Positions 9,293 to 18,700 are shown, numbered from the stretch's first letter. The stretch: 64,000 bases of DNA from Tellurirhabdus bombi (GCF_021484805.1 NZ_CP090557.1:856501-920500); one strand, 5' to 3'. Notes: generated from the sequence alone by a model not told the origin. Numbers and translations are program-made.

Positions 9293-11815
9293 TTATTGCC
9301 GATCAATAGTCATTACTTCCAGTCCGAAAGCCGGCAACTGTTTGGCAACCGCCTTCCCATCTTGAACTGTTACCTGAAAATCAGTCTTTTGCGCCCGATT
9401 GTTGAGCAGAATGACGAACAATTTTTTGTCGGACCTCGCCAGTATGCAATCCACCGATGGGTTGTCAATTTTTACCAGCTTCTCATCGATCAGCAGACTG
9501 GCTTTTTCACCATTGACCGTGCCGGGCGCAAAACCGACGGTCTGGTGCGGCCCAACTTTAGGTGTCACAAAGCCGCGCGGAAACGCAATTTTTCCGCCCG
9601 AACGCAATTCAGCTTCGGCCAATAAGTAGTCCGTCAGCCAGCCGATTTGCCACCAAGCGTGGTGCGGATACGGACCAGCTCCTTTGTTCATTGCCTGCCA
9701 GTAATAGGAAGCAACGCTGGTTTTAGGATCGACAAACGCATCACGCCCGATGGCTCCGGCCCGCGCCATATCGGCGAAAATGGGTTCTTTGGTCAGACCG
9801 TACATCCGAATGAACATCCCCGCGTGGCTGCACAACTGAATCGGGCCGAGCCGGGTAGCCGAACCGAAAATGCCACCGTGTTCGAAGCTCAAACCCGCCT
9901 GGCTAATTTCCCAGTCCTCGCGTTGCGTACCGTTAACCGTTTTAACCGTTTGACTGGCAATAGGATGCGTGTAAATCGATGTCGTGTAAATCTTCGCGCA
10001 GGTAATGGCAGCGTCTTTGTAGCGGGCGTCTTTGGTTAGATCGTATAAATCCAGAAAAGCCTGCGCCGACTGGCCCGTGGCAAAATCGGGGGCGTAGCGC
10101 GCATCGCCACAAACGCCTAGAAAGCTTCCCGTCTCCACCGCATTTTTGATTATCCAGTCGGCTCCTTTCCGGGCGGCGGCCAGATACTTGGGATCTTTCA
10201 GGAGCCGGTGCGCTACAATCAGGCCGTAAAACGTGGGCCGCACATCCTGAATATCCTTGAATATTTCCTGCTGCGAATGCTTGTCGTAGGCAACGGCCCA
10301 ACTTCCGTCGGGTTTCTGCCAGGTCAGCAGGCGGTCGGCCCCGAAACGCAGCCGTTCTTTTAATTCCTGATCGTTGGGTTCGAACAGCAGCATATTCCCG
10401 ATGTCGAGCATGGTGTAATACGTCAGCCCGATGGGTTCAACCACTTCGCCCCATTCTTCCACAAACTTTTTGGATTTGGCCAGATAATACTGCCCCTGCA
10501 CGGCCCCCTTGAAAAACGAATCGTCAGTTAGTTGCTGGGCTAGTTTGAAATTCTCAGCGTAGGGCAATACATTCTTGGTCAATTCGGGGTCTTTTGTAAC
10601 GTTTGCCAGCATCCACATCGCGCCGTAATCCGAATTTTTCATGGCATCTTTGTTGGAGCCAACCACGCCACCCAGGTACGATTGTGCGCCTAGTTTCCGG
10701 CCCTGGTATTCCTCCACGTTCCATAGCGACGTTTTAGGATCGGTCAGGTAATGATGCATCTGCTCAATCCGGCTGGTCAGCGATTGCTTGCTTTGCCGCA
10801 GCGCCAGCGATTCTTTGAAGCGATAAATATCGTACACCGCATGATTCAGCGCCTTGAACCAATCGCCGTTCGTCAGGCTGTAGCGGAAGGTATAGCTGAT
10901 GGTTTCGCCCGATTTTAACGCGGATTTTGGCTCACCTAGCACTGGGAAATACACCGTCGGCGACAACTCGGCCTTGCGGTTCATGTGCGACAGTCCGATG
11001 TTCCAGTCAGTCTGGGTAACTTTGTCTTTCGCCCAGGGGTCGCGCGCCAAACCCGGCTCGGGAATCACCGAAATCGTCAGGCCGTTTTTGGTACTGATCA
11101 TCGGACTCAGCGTACTGGCACAGCGTTCGCGGTACAGCACCGGCAGCTTCGGAATGCCGTGCCCGTAGGCATACGCCAGCGCAAAATTCTCCTGCAACTT
11201 ATTTCCCTGGAAGTATCCCGGCACCGTCGCCCAACTCAGATTCTGTTCCGTAACGGCAGCCAGTGTAGGGCTGGCCAGCGAAAAATGGCCGTCTTTCTTG
11301 GCCGTAAGCGTTTGCTTAACCAGAATATCGCTGGAGAATTTAGGATCCAGCGCCCACTCGGTTGTCACCGTGGCGGCTTCGGTTTCCTGCTTGAACGTCA
11401 GGCCATTTTTGCCGTTCTGTTTCGCTTCTTTCGGAAAGAAATGAATGGCCTGCCCCGCCGTATTCAGCGAAACGGGATTGGTGCTTTCGGCCCATTGCAC
11501 TTTCTGGTAGTGGTATTTTGGGCCGGGAAACTCTTCACCGGTAATGGTTTTAAAAATTGTTTCCGGTTTGTCGGATGGTTTCTCGGCGGCGTATAGCAAC
11601 GTATTTTCACCGGAAGGCTGCGCCAGCGGTTGCCAAGTTTTTCCTTGTCGGGCGGCTACTTTCTGCAACCGCCAGCCCTCGCCGGTCGATTGCCACACCA
11701 GTTGCACCTGTTCGTTCGTCAGGCTCAGTGTTTTAGTCGTTTGGGCTAAACTGCTGATGCTAACCAGGCAAGCCCAGATAGCGAATTTTATGGATATCTT
11801 GTTCTGTCGATTCAT
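9293..11815 (-). CDS. Exported six-hairpin (alpha/alpha-barrel) glycosidase- or lyase-like protein
   Basis: I cannot assign this 840-residue protein to a CAZy family. It has a signal peptide (to about residue 24, ending SSLAQ) and an N-terminal beta-rich half (25-330). The helical middle (about 340-760) has recurring motifs typical of alpha/alpha six-hairpin barrels, such as RFGADRLLTWQKPDGSWA and PHHAWWQIGWLTDYLLAEAE. A small beta domain ends the protein (about 770-840). Barrels of this kind occur in glycoside hydrolases, polysaccharide lyases and unsaturated glucuronyl hydrolases. The gene starts 2 nt after the stop of the GH9-like gene, so the two are almost certainly co-translated. From its position it should act on the same polysaccharide. 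Whether it hydrolyses, lyses or only binds is open. Confidence 0.75.
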   Translation of the reverse strand: MNRQNKISIKFAIWACLVSISSLAQTTKTLSLTNEQVQLVWQSTGEGWRLQKVAARQGKTWQPLAQPSGENTLLYAAEKPSDKPETIFKTITGEEFPGPKYHYQKVQWAESTNPVSLNTAGQAIHFFPKEAKQNGKNGLTFKQETEAATVTTEWALDPKFSSDILVKQTLTAKKDGHFSLASPTLAAVTEQNLSWATVPGYFQGNKLQENFALAYAYGHGIPKLPVLYRERCASTLSPMISTKNGLTISVIPEPGLARDPWAKDKVTQTDWNIGLSHMNRKAELSPTVYFPVLGEPKSALKSGETISYTFRYSLTNGDWFKALNHAVYDIYRFKESLALRQSKQSLTSRIEQMHHYLTDPKTSLWNVEEYQGRKLGAQSYLGGVVGSNKDAMKNSDYGAMWMLANVTKDPELTKNVLPYAENFKLAQQLTDDSFFKGAVQGQYYLAKSKKFVEEWGEVVEPIGLTYYTMLDIGNMLLFEPNDQELKERLRFGADRLLTWQKPDGSWAVAYDKHSQQEIFKDIQDVRPTFYGLIVAHRLLKDPKYLAAARKGADWIIKNAVETGSFLGVCGDARYAPDFATGQSAQAFLDLYDLTKDARYKDAAITCAKIYTTSIYTHPIASQTVKTVNGTQREDWEISQAGLSFEHGGIFGSATRLGPIQLCSHAGMFIRMYGLTKEPIFADMARAGAIGRDAFVDPKTSVASYYWQAMNKGAGPYPHHAWWQIGWLTDYLLAEAELRSGGKIAFPRGFVTPKVGPHQTVGFAPGTVNGEKASLLIDEKLVKIDNPSVDCILARSDKKLFVILLNNRAQKTDFQVTVQDGKAVAKQLPAFGLEVMTIDRQ

Positions 11816-11817
11816 GC

Positions 11818-14133
11818 TTATTTGATGGTTAGAACGGCTTCTTTTTTAAAGTCACCTAATCCGTAGGAAGCCCGAAGCCCTCCTTTTTTACTGACCGCTA
11901 CCGGACTGGCTGCCAGATCGATAACCTGCTGAAAATAAACGCCATTGGTCCCCGCCTCGTCCAGCGTCATACGATTCTGAGCGCCCTTGCTATCGGTCAG
12001 GACAACCATTGCCTTTTCACTTTTCGTCGGGTCCAGATTGAGCGGAGCCGTTAGCCGAATGCCAATTTTCTGCCCCGATCTGGCCTGCTGAATGCGGTTT
12101 TTGAACTCGGCATCGTAGAATTGAATCTCGGTGACATCCGCAGCCAAATAGGCCAATCCAGCCATCCAGGCCGTATTGAACGTAACCCAACCTTCGGTGT
12201 GGCCAGGGTCGCCCGAATACGGATCATAAGGATAAACGCCTTCTTTGGGTGAGCCATCCAGCACACCCCGCACCGTCTGAAGCGAAGCCGCCCCGCCTTC
12301 CAACTCTTTGAACCAGCCTAGATCGGCCCCTTCAAAATCAGTCAGTGCATCGTAGCTGTAATGCCGCCCCGTCGGGTTGCGCCCGTAAACGTTATCCATC
12401 TGGGCCGTAGCCAGTTGCCGCAGTCGTTCCTTGGTCGCTTCGTCGTTCAGCACCGAGACGGCGGCCAGCGCCGGGGCCGGAAAGCCCGCAATGTTGCCGG
12501 GTTCGTTGAAACTGCCTTTGGAATTATACGTCGGATCGCTGGTGGCTTTGATGTCGGCAATAACCCATTTATTGTCGACGTATTTGCGGTAATCCCACAT
12601 ATTGTCCGAACGCGAGATGACCACTTTGGCCCACGCCTGAATTTTCTCGCGTAAGCCTTTTGGTGCTTTGTCGGGGTAGTTTTTTAGGAAATAAGCCAAC
12701 GCCTCCATCGTGACGTGCTCATTCATGCGCTGGCCTTTGGTCGTACCCGGATCGGTCCAGTCCAGGTTTTTGATGAGCCAGTCAGTTTGCTGGAAAGCGG
12801 CCTTGAAAAAGGCGTCGGCATCGTTGCGCCGCTCGCGTCGGGCCACTTCGTACATCATCAGGTTAGGCACAATGGAATGCCCCGGCGGGAACTGTCCCTT
12901 TCCGGTTCCGACCAGCGTGTAAGTTTGAAACAGGTTGGCCGAATGGTCGAGATCGTACCAGTGCCAGCGGTCTTTGTTTTCGTTACCCCAGATTTTGAAC
13001 AGGTAATCGCGCGCTTCGGCGTATACTTTTTGCGGGATATACGGACTCAGATCGGGATAGGCATACAGAAAATACGCCAGTTGCTCTTTCAACAGTGTGT
13101 GGTTGACCTGACCGCGTAGGTACACGTCTACAGCCCAGTGAATTAGCCGTACAATTTCAGGTGTATTTTCCGGCAGTTTGTCGCGCACTCCGGTATAAAT
13201 CCCTTCGACAGGCATCCGCTCTACCGAAAACGCTTCGGGGTTGGCCGAATACAGGGCGAGCAACGATTGCAGCTCAAACGAAAACTGGTGGCTGTCGCGC
13301 CAGGCCACTCCCAGCGAGGGGCAGTCGGCACTTTTATCCGTTGGCGCATAGGCATCTGAGTTGCCGTACCAGCAGCGGTCGTCGATCATGAACGCCATAG
13401 CGGGTCGATACGAAGCGCGTTCGATGACGTAAGGCGCCACCTCAAAGGGGTAGGACGTGCCCTTTTGCGGACCATCGACTACCACCGTATAAGGACCGGA
13501 TTGCGTAGGTTTGAAGGTCGTAAAATCACCAATATGCCCTTTTACCGTTCCGTCGAATAGGCTTTTTCCCGCTGCATCAACCACGTGGAAGGCCGCGCCA
13601 TCGGGTGTCAACGGAGCCGTAAACCGTTTGGGAGCAAAGAGGTTATACCCAATCTGATTCACGAAAACCGGCTGCGGATCATGGGCGTACACCTCAAATT
13701 CGGGCAGTTCCGTTTTTTGTTTAGCCCGGTATTCTACCCGAACTTTTTCGGTCGTCACGGGTGTAAACGAAATCAGCGCCTTATCGGGTTGATTACCGTT
13801 GTAAACTTCCTGCCAGCTTCCGTTTTTTTCGACGCTTATGCGAATGGTATCTTTCCCGCGAAATCCTCTCAGCAACACCCGATCAACCGCATACGCCTTT
13901 CCCAGCTTTACCTCAAAATAGTTGACCGGTGCAGCCGGATTGGTATACCAGACGGTCGCATCGTTGCCATCGACGATGTTTTCAAACGGGTTGTCGGCAA
14001 CGACGGGAAAGCCCGAAATTGCCTTGCCTTTGGCAATGTTGACGGTCTGGGCGTGGGCGACCGGCCATTGAGTAGCCAGCAGGCCCGCCGCCGCGATCCA
14101 GCGTAGTGATTTATTAGGGTGGATTAAGCGCAT
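11818..14133 (-). CDS. Exported discoidin plus GH9-like multidomain protein
   Basis: The protein has 771 residues and a signal peptide ending around VAHAQ (residue 29). Residues 30-150 look like a discoidin (F5/8 type C) carbohydrate-binding domain (NIVDGNDATVWYTNP). Residues 155-235 look like the Ig-like N-terminal domain of GH9 cellulases (VFVNQIGYNLFAPKRF ... FEVAPYVI). A helical alpha/alpha-barrel region follows (about 240-680), with GRNPTGRHYSYD near its end, and then a short C-terminal beta domain. The Ig-plus-barrel order suggests GH9 or a relative. I do not see the usual GH9 aspartate pair motif, so the catalytic class is uncertain. The gene lies 41 nt after the exported FAD oxidoreductase and 2 nt before the six-hairpin gene. 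Confidence 0.72.
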   Translation of the reverse strand: MRLIHPNKSLRWIAAAGLLATQWPVAHAQTVNIAKGKAISGFPVVADNPFENIVDGNDATVWYTNPAAPVNYFEVKLGKAYAVDRVLLRGFRGKDTIRISVEKNGSWQEVYNGNQPDKALISFTPVTTEKVRVEYRAKQKTELPEFEVYAHDPQPVFVNQIGYNLFAPKRFTAPLTPDGAAFHVVDAAGKSLFDGTVKGHIGDFTTFKPTQSGPYTVVVDGPQKGTSYPFEVAPYVIERASYRPAMAFMIDDRCWYGNSDAYAPTDKSADCPSLGVAWRDSHQFSFELQSLLALYSANPEAFSVERMPVEGIYTGVRDKLPENTPEIVRLIHWAVDVYLRGQVNHTLLKEQLAYFLYAYPDLSPYIPQKVYAEARDYLFKIWGNENKDRWHWYDLDHSANLFQTYTLVGTGKGQFPPGHSIVPNLMMYEVARRERRNDADAFFKAAFQQTDWLIKNLDWTDPGTTKGQRMNEHVTMEALAYFLKNYPDKAPKGLREKIQAWAKVVISRSDNMWDYRKYVDNKWVIADIKATSDPTYNSKGSFNEPGNIAGFPAPALAAVSVLNDEATKERLRQLATAQMDNVYGRNPTGRHYSYDALTDFEGADLGWFKELEGGAASLQTVRGVLDGSPKEGVYPYDPYSGDPGHTEGWVTFNTAWMAGLAYLAADVTEIQFYDAEFKNRIQQARSGQKIGIRLTAPLNLDPTKSEKAMVVLTDSKGAQNRMTLDEAGTNGVYFQQVIDLAASPVAVSKKGGLRASYGLGDFKKEAVLTIK

Positions 14134-14174
14134 TATTGAGTCTTTAAAATGTAGGTTACGGTGGGTCAGATCGG

Positions 14175-15977
14175 TTAGGGCTTGGCCGTTGCGACTTCGT
14201 CCTTGATGACGCCCATTAGTTCGGGCAAGTGTTCCTGATAGACACCGCGCGGCGATGTATTGTATTTTTTACCCAGGTAAGCCGCAAAGCCGACGACTTC
14301 GCCCATCATGCCGCAGGTCCGCATCACGCGGGTGCTGCCGAAGGCGACGTGCGTGGTGCTGATGTTACGGCCCGCCATGAACAGGTTGGAAATATTTTTG
14401 GAGTACAAACAGCGGTATGGAATCGTGTACGGCGCAACTTTAATGTGCTTGGTTCCGGCAAAAAATTCCTGGCCTTCAAAGTATTTGCTGTTCTTGGCAT
14501 CCGGGAAATGCAGGTCGATGGTCCAGGTGGCTGTCACGGTGCCGTCGGGGTACTGCTTGCCTTCCTGAATGTCCATCTGCGTCAGAATGTGGTCGCCGAT
14601 AAGCCGCCGCGATTCGCGTTTACCGCCGATGTAGGCCACCCAGGCCAGTTCGCGTTTGCCGTATTTGGCTTTCTTGTTGTTTTTCAGGTAAGACCAGTTT
14701 CCGTAGACGGCCCGCAGGTTATGATCGCGGATTTTTTCGGCGTCGGTAACGGTATTAAAGTTACCAAAACCGGTTTCCCACTGCCAGTCGGCACGGGCTT
14801 CATCGATGTGGTATTCATCGGAAAACGGCATGGCCCAGGGTGTTTCGGGAAATGACGTAGCCGTATCGCGTTCCAGCGACGCCCAGAGGTTCGAGGTGCC
14901 CAGCGTAAAATTATCGGATTTTTCGGCGGCCAGCGATTCGCCCGTTTCTGTCTTGCTTTCGCGGCCAAAGCGGTATTCAGCCCCGGCTAAGTGCCCGATG
15001 GTGCCGTCTCCCGTGCAGTCGGAGAAGTACGTGCCCGGAAAGCGAACTTCCTTGTTGGTTGCAATATCCCGCCCGACAACGGCCACAATCTTATCCTCTT
15101 TTTTCTCAACCTGATAAACGTGCGTATTCAGGAATAAGGAAATATTTTTCTCGGCTTTAACAATGGCTGTTTTGCGCGCATCGCCGTATTCCAGCCCGTC
15201 CGGGTGGCCGTTGCCGGGGTCGCCGTTGTCCATTTCGCGCACGATCCGGCCTAGTTTCGGGTAGTGGTTTTTATCGACTTCGCCGCGCAAATGCACCCGC
15301 ACCTCCGAGCTGTTGTTCCCGCCCAGTACCGGACGATCCTGAATCAGAGCGACTTTCAGACCCAGCCTTGCCGCCGAAATAGCCGCGCAGGTTCCGGCAA
15401 TGCCGCCGCCGACCACTACCAGATCAAATTGACCGGCGTTCTGGGGACTATCCGTCAGACCGAGCTGCTTTTTCCGGAAAGCCGTCAGTTCGTCGAATTT
15501 GTTGGGTGGCGTAAACTTGGCCGCGCTCGTAAATAGAATCGCGTCGCAACGTCCGTTGAAGCCCGTCATGTCGTGTAAAGCCAGTTTGATTTGCTCATTT
15601 TTAACGTCGATTTCGCCGCCGTCGTACCATTTCCACTCATCCGAACCGCTTTCGCCAAATACCGGACTCAGCGATTTACCGTCAACAATAACCTGAAATT
15701 TACCCGGTCCTTTCGGGAACGGTGCCCAGTCTTTGGTCCGCACCCAAATTTTGTACTTTCCCTTTTTCGGAAACTGCACCGTCGTTGACGCATCTTTGAC
15801 GGGCCGCCCCATGCCGTGGGCCATGATGTAAGAAGAGCCCATCACCACGAACGATTGCTGGTCGATGACCCAGCCACCTTTGTCTTCAAACGACTCGGTT
15901 TCGACAAAGACATGATCCTGCGCCCACGCGTGCAGGGAAAGCAACAGACCTAGGAAAAGACAGCTTATTGTTTTCAT
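14175..15977 (-). CDS. Exported FAD-dependent oxidoreductase (PF12831-like) with N-terminal CBM-like domain
   Basis: The 600-residue protein has a Sec-type signal peptide (MKTISCLFLGLLLSLHAWAQ) with no twin arginine. Residues 22-150 form a beta-rich module containing GKYKIWVRTKDW and DEWKWYDGGEID, of the kind often found fused to carbohydrate-active proteins. The Rossmann FAD motif VVVGGGIAG follows (187-195), then QDRPVLGGNNSSEVR and late blocks GGKRESRR and NISNLFMAGRNISTTHVAFGS. These blocks are shared with the FAD protein at 3220-5505. Its start codon overlaps the stop of the preceding unknown gene by 4 nt (ATGA), implying tight co-expression. It probably oxidises a glycan or glycan-linked substrate outside the cytoplasm. 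The substrate and electron acceptor are unknown. Confidence 0.85.
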   Translation of the reverse strand: MKTISCLFLGLLLSLHAWAQDHVFVETESFEDKGGWVIDQQSFVVMGSSYIMAHGMGRPVKDASTTVQFPKKGKYKIWVRTKDWAPFPKGPGKFQVIVDGKSLSPVFGESGSDEWKWYDGGEIDVKNEQIKLALHDMTGFNGRCDAILFTSAAKFTPPNKFDELTAFRKKQLGLTDSPQNAGQFDLVVVGGGIAGTCAAISAARLGLKVALIQDRPVLGGNNSSEVRVHLRGEVDKNHYPKLGRIVREMDNGDPGNGHPDGLEYGDARKTAIVKAEKNISLFLNTHVYQVEKKEDKIVAVVGRDIATNKEVRFPGTYFSDCTGDGTIGHLAGAEYRFGRESKTETGESLAAEKSDNFTLGTSNLWASLERDTATSFPETPWAMPFSDEYHIDEARADWQWETGFGNFNTVTDAEKIRDHNLRAVYGNWSYLKNNKKAKYGKRELAWVAYIGGKRESRRLIGDHILTQMDIQEGKQYPDGTVTATWTIDLHFPDAKNSKYFEGQEFFAGTKHIKVAPYTIPYRCLYSKNISNLFMAGRNISTTHVAFGSTRVMRTCGMMGEVVGFAAYLGKKYNTSPRGVYQEHLPELMGVIKDEVATAKP

Positions 15978-17098
15978 TTGAGGGTTTCGGTTTGAGTAGA
16001 TTTTGTTTTATACGCACTTAATTTTGTTCTAACTTCCTGATTTTTAGGCTCAAAATGCGTCAGCACTTTGTACACCGCCGCCGAATAATCCGGGTTAGTA
16101 TGCTCCAGATGTCGAGCCAGCTTTTGCGCCGTTTTATCGGATAGCTTTAGTTGCGCCTCCACTGCGTTCAGCACCAACGTAAACTGCTCCTGATTCATCC
16201 CGGCCATGGCTGACGTCGTTCGGTCAAGCAGGGCATCCGTGAGCGGCAGACTCGCCAGTTTTTTCAGAATGGTATTTTGCAGGGAATACCCCCCTTTCTG
16301 ATAGGTCTCCCACAACCATAACTGACGCGGCGCTTCGGCAAAAAAGGAACCGTTCAGTTTCTGCAAAGCATATCGGGCGGCGAAGATGTTTTTCCCCCGC
16401 ATGATCTGCATCAAATCCGGCGCAAATGCCCTGCCCGCCTTTCCGTTTGCATCGATCACCCGCTCCATCGCCCAGTACTGGTAATGGTGATTATCACTCG
16501 TCAGGAAGCGGTGCAGCAGCGGTTCGGTCCGGTAGGTTTCGGTTATTTTCTGCATCTCACCAACTACTTTGCCGTGGGCTAGGTGCCAGAGCGTGTAGCA
16601 GGTGTAAACAGCCCCGTCAATTACTTCATTCTTAACGGTTTTCAGAGTTGCCCCGGCCTTGGCGTCCACGGAGTCGGCCAGGTTTTCGGTTCCTTTCCCC
16701 ACCAGATCATCCATCGCCACGTCTTTCAGCAGCGAACTTTGATTACTTAGGATATCCTGCAATTTGTCGTAATCTTCCTGCCGAAATTCCCGGTGATCCA
16801 TTTTAGTCAGAATCTGGCCCGACGGGAAGTCGAAGCGGGTGTAGTTACCCAACAGATCCCAGTAAAAATTGATGTACACCGGCTTGCACTCGCCCGTAAG
16901 GCAAACCGGTGTAAAAACATTCCGAAAGAAATAGGCTGGCTCTCCGGCTTCATTCAACGCAAGTTTGAGCGTATAAGTCAGCGTATCATTCTCGCGAATA
17001 GAAAACTCCCGGACCCGAACCGGATCACCGGCAAACGCCGACAACCGACCCGAAAAGCCGAGGAACAAGATCATTACGAGTAGCCAGATACGTGTCAT
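15974..17098 (-). CDS. Unrecognised exported protein co-translated with the FAD oxidoreductase
   Basis: I do not recognise a characterised family. The protein has 374 residues and a signal peptide ending near LSAFAG (residue 24). Residues 26-90 contain a compact motif with two cysteines (Cys66, Cys71: VCLTGECKPVYINFYWDLLG). The rest is largely helical and resembles HEAT-like repeats, for example TSDNHHYQYWAMERVID and RKLEHTNPDYSA-type segments. The 4-nt overlap with the exported FAD enzyme suggests the two act together. The cysteine pair makes a redox-partner or cofactor-binding role possible (inference). It follows susD by 107 nt, a gap that holds an inverted repeat. An alternative is a structural surface protein with no redox role. 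Confidence 0.75.
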   Translation of the reverse strand: MTRIWLLVMILFLGFSGRLSAFAGDPVRVREFSIRENDTLTYTLKLALNEAGEPAYFFRNVFTPVCLTGECKPVYINFYWDLLGNYTRFDFPSGQILTKMDHREFRQEDYDKLQDILSNQSSLLKDVAMDDLVGKGTENLADSVDAKAGATLKTVKNEVIDGAVYTCYTLWHLAHGKVVGEMQKITETYRTEPLLHRFLTSDNHHYQYWAMERVIDANGKAGRAFAPDLMQIMRGKNIFAARYALQKLNGSFFAEAPRQLWLWETYQKGGYSLQNTILKKLASLPLTDALLDRTTSAMAGMNQEQFTLVLNAVEAQLKLSDKTAQKLARHLEHTNPDYSAAVYKVLTHFEPKNQEVRTKLSAYKTKSTQTETLK

Positions 17099-17129
17099 GA
17101 GAGCGAAAGGGTTAATGAGCGAAAGGGAG

Positions 17130-17168
17130 AAAGAGCGAAAAGCTAGCGCATTCTTGCATTCGCTCTTT
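17130..17168. repeat. Intercistronic inverted repeat between susD and the unknown gene
   Basis: The arms AAAGAGCGAA (17130-17139) and TTCGCTCTTT (17159-17168) are perfectly complementary over 10 bp with a 19-nt loop. Outside them AATGAG (17114-17119) and CTCATT (17171-17176) could extend the pairing imperfectly. The whole gap, 17101-17188, is built of GAGCGAAAG / CTCTTTCAC-type units. In the leftward mRNA it would form a stem-loop between susD and the downstream genes and could act as an attenuator, processing site or stabiliser of the susC-susD part. No clear T-tract follows, so it is not a standard terminator. Confidence 0.6.
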
Positions 17169-17205
17169 CACTCATTTCCTCTTTCACCGCCCGGCGGCCC
17201 GGTCT

Positions 17206-18681
17206 TTAATTCCAGTCCAGGTTTTGCACCATTTTGGGGTTGGCGTTCAATTCATCCTGCGGAATCGGGAAATACTTGTTCCGAGGCAACACGTTGCGTA
17301 CCGGATAAACATCGTTGACCGCTTTTGGAATGACAGTCAGAAACTTGCCGGTCCGGGTCAGGTCATACCAGCGGTCTCCTTCGGCAAAGAACTCCCAGGC
17401 GCGTTCCTGAAGCACCGCATCAATAAACGCATCTTTGCTCAGGCCCGTTTGCAAATCGGGCAGCCCTGCCCGTCGGCGTACCGTGTTGACAAATCCGTAA
17501 GCCGCCGCTGTCGCGCCGTTCAGTCGGGCTTCGGCCTCCGCTGCCACCAGGTACATATCCGGCAAACGCAGAATGGGAATATTCGGAATGGATCCCTGCG
17601 TTGACACTGGATCCTGGTATTTTTTAATCAGAACACCTTTGGTCGTGATGGGCGTCACGCTACGTTGCGGAACACGCTGACCACTCTTATTTATGAATGT
17701 CGTATCTAAAAGCTGACGTCTTTTATCAACGGGGTTGAACGAATTGAAGAAGGACTGGTAAGCGAACATCGAGCCAAAAGACGTTCGGGCGTATTCCGCT
17801 CCGGCACTTCCCGCAGGGCCCGCCAGACCAACCATCTGGTGGTTCCGGCCCGGCGCAACTGGGTCTACTTCAAAGGCCCACATGTTTTCGATCCGGGCGG
17901 CATCTTCCTGATCGTAACGATATACATTCCGCACATCGGGCATCAGGGAATATTTTCCGGAATTAATCACAAGCTGCGCCTGTTCCAGCGCTTTTGCCCA
18001 ATCTTCGTTGTACAAGGCGGCTTTGGCATACAAGGCGTTTGCTACTTCCTTGGCCGGGCGGCCTTTGTCTACCGCTGGATAGGAAGGCAGTCCCGCTGTC
18101 AGCGCCTGCTCCAGATCGCTATAAATCTGTTTGTAGACATCCGCCTTGGGGCTTTTAGCCACAATCGCATCAGCTTCCGTATAACTTGGCGTGTTCTTAA
18201 TGGCCACGTCACCGAAGTTTTTCGTCAGCATCCAGTAATAGAAAGCCCGCAAGTAATAGGCTTCGCCGATGATCTGTTTTTTCCGCGCTTCGTTCATGGT
18301 TGCCCCCGGAACTTTGGCGATAATCCAGTTGGCTTTCTCGATGCCGTCGTAGCCGGAACTCCAGATTTGTTGCGGCGATTCGTTAGTCCGGTTGTTACTT
18401 TTCTGCGTCGTGTAATTAACGTCGTAGTTAAATAAGGTCAGTGTGTTGCGGCCAACAACGCCACGCGGATACGTTTGGTCATCGCTGAAATCGGGCACTA
18501 ACGTAGCCGCCGGACCGCTGTACATATCGGCCAGCGGATCGTAGGCGGCCACCAGGCCTTTTTCCGCGTCGGCGGCGGTTTTGTAAAATGCTTCCGTATA
18601 AATGGAAGAGTAAATGGTTTCGTCGAGCTGGCAGGAAGTCAGACAGCAGGCGACTAGTATGGGAATGACTATTTTTTTCAT
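17206..18681 (-). CDS. SusD/RagB family outer-membrane glycan-binding lipoprotein
   Basis: From ATG at 18681 the protein has 491 residues. This start is chosen over the upstream ATG at 18711 because it directly gives a lipoprotein signal, MKKIVIPILVACCLTSC, with the lipid cysteine at residue 17. Typical SusD features follow: YLRAFYYWMLTKNFGDV in the helical TPR-like part, and the C-terminal motif LQERAWEFFAEGDRWYDLTR. SusD lipoproteins form the lid over the SusC barrel and bind glycans at the surface. The gene follows susC after about 60 nt of repeat-rich sequence. Confidence 0.94.
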   Translation of the reverse strand: MKKIVIPILVACCLTSCQLDETIYSSIYTEAFYKTAADAEKGLVAAYDPLADMYSGPAATLVPDFSDDQTYPRGVVGRNTLTLFNYDVNYTTQKSNNRTNESPQQIWSSGYDGIEKANWIIAKVPGATMNEARKKQIIGEAYYLRAFYYWMLTKNFGDVAIKNTPSYTEADAIVAKSPKADVYKQIYSDLEQALTAGLPSYPAVDKGRPAKEVANALYAKAALYNEDWAKALEQAQLVINSGKYSLMPDVRNVYRYDQEDAARIENMWAFEVDPVAPGRNHQMVGLAGPAGSAGAEYARTSFGSMFAYQSFFNSFNPVDKRRQLLDTTFINKSGQRVPQRSVTPITTKGVLIKKYQDPVSTQGSIPNIPILRLPDMYLVAAEAEARLNGATAAAYGFVNTVRRRAGLPDLQTGLSKDAFIDAVLQERAWEFFAEGDRWYDLTRTGKFLTVIPKAVNDVYPVRNVLPRNKYFPIPQDELNANPKMVQNLDWN

Positions 18682-18700
18682 GGATAAATCGGTAATTGAG

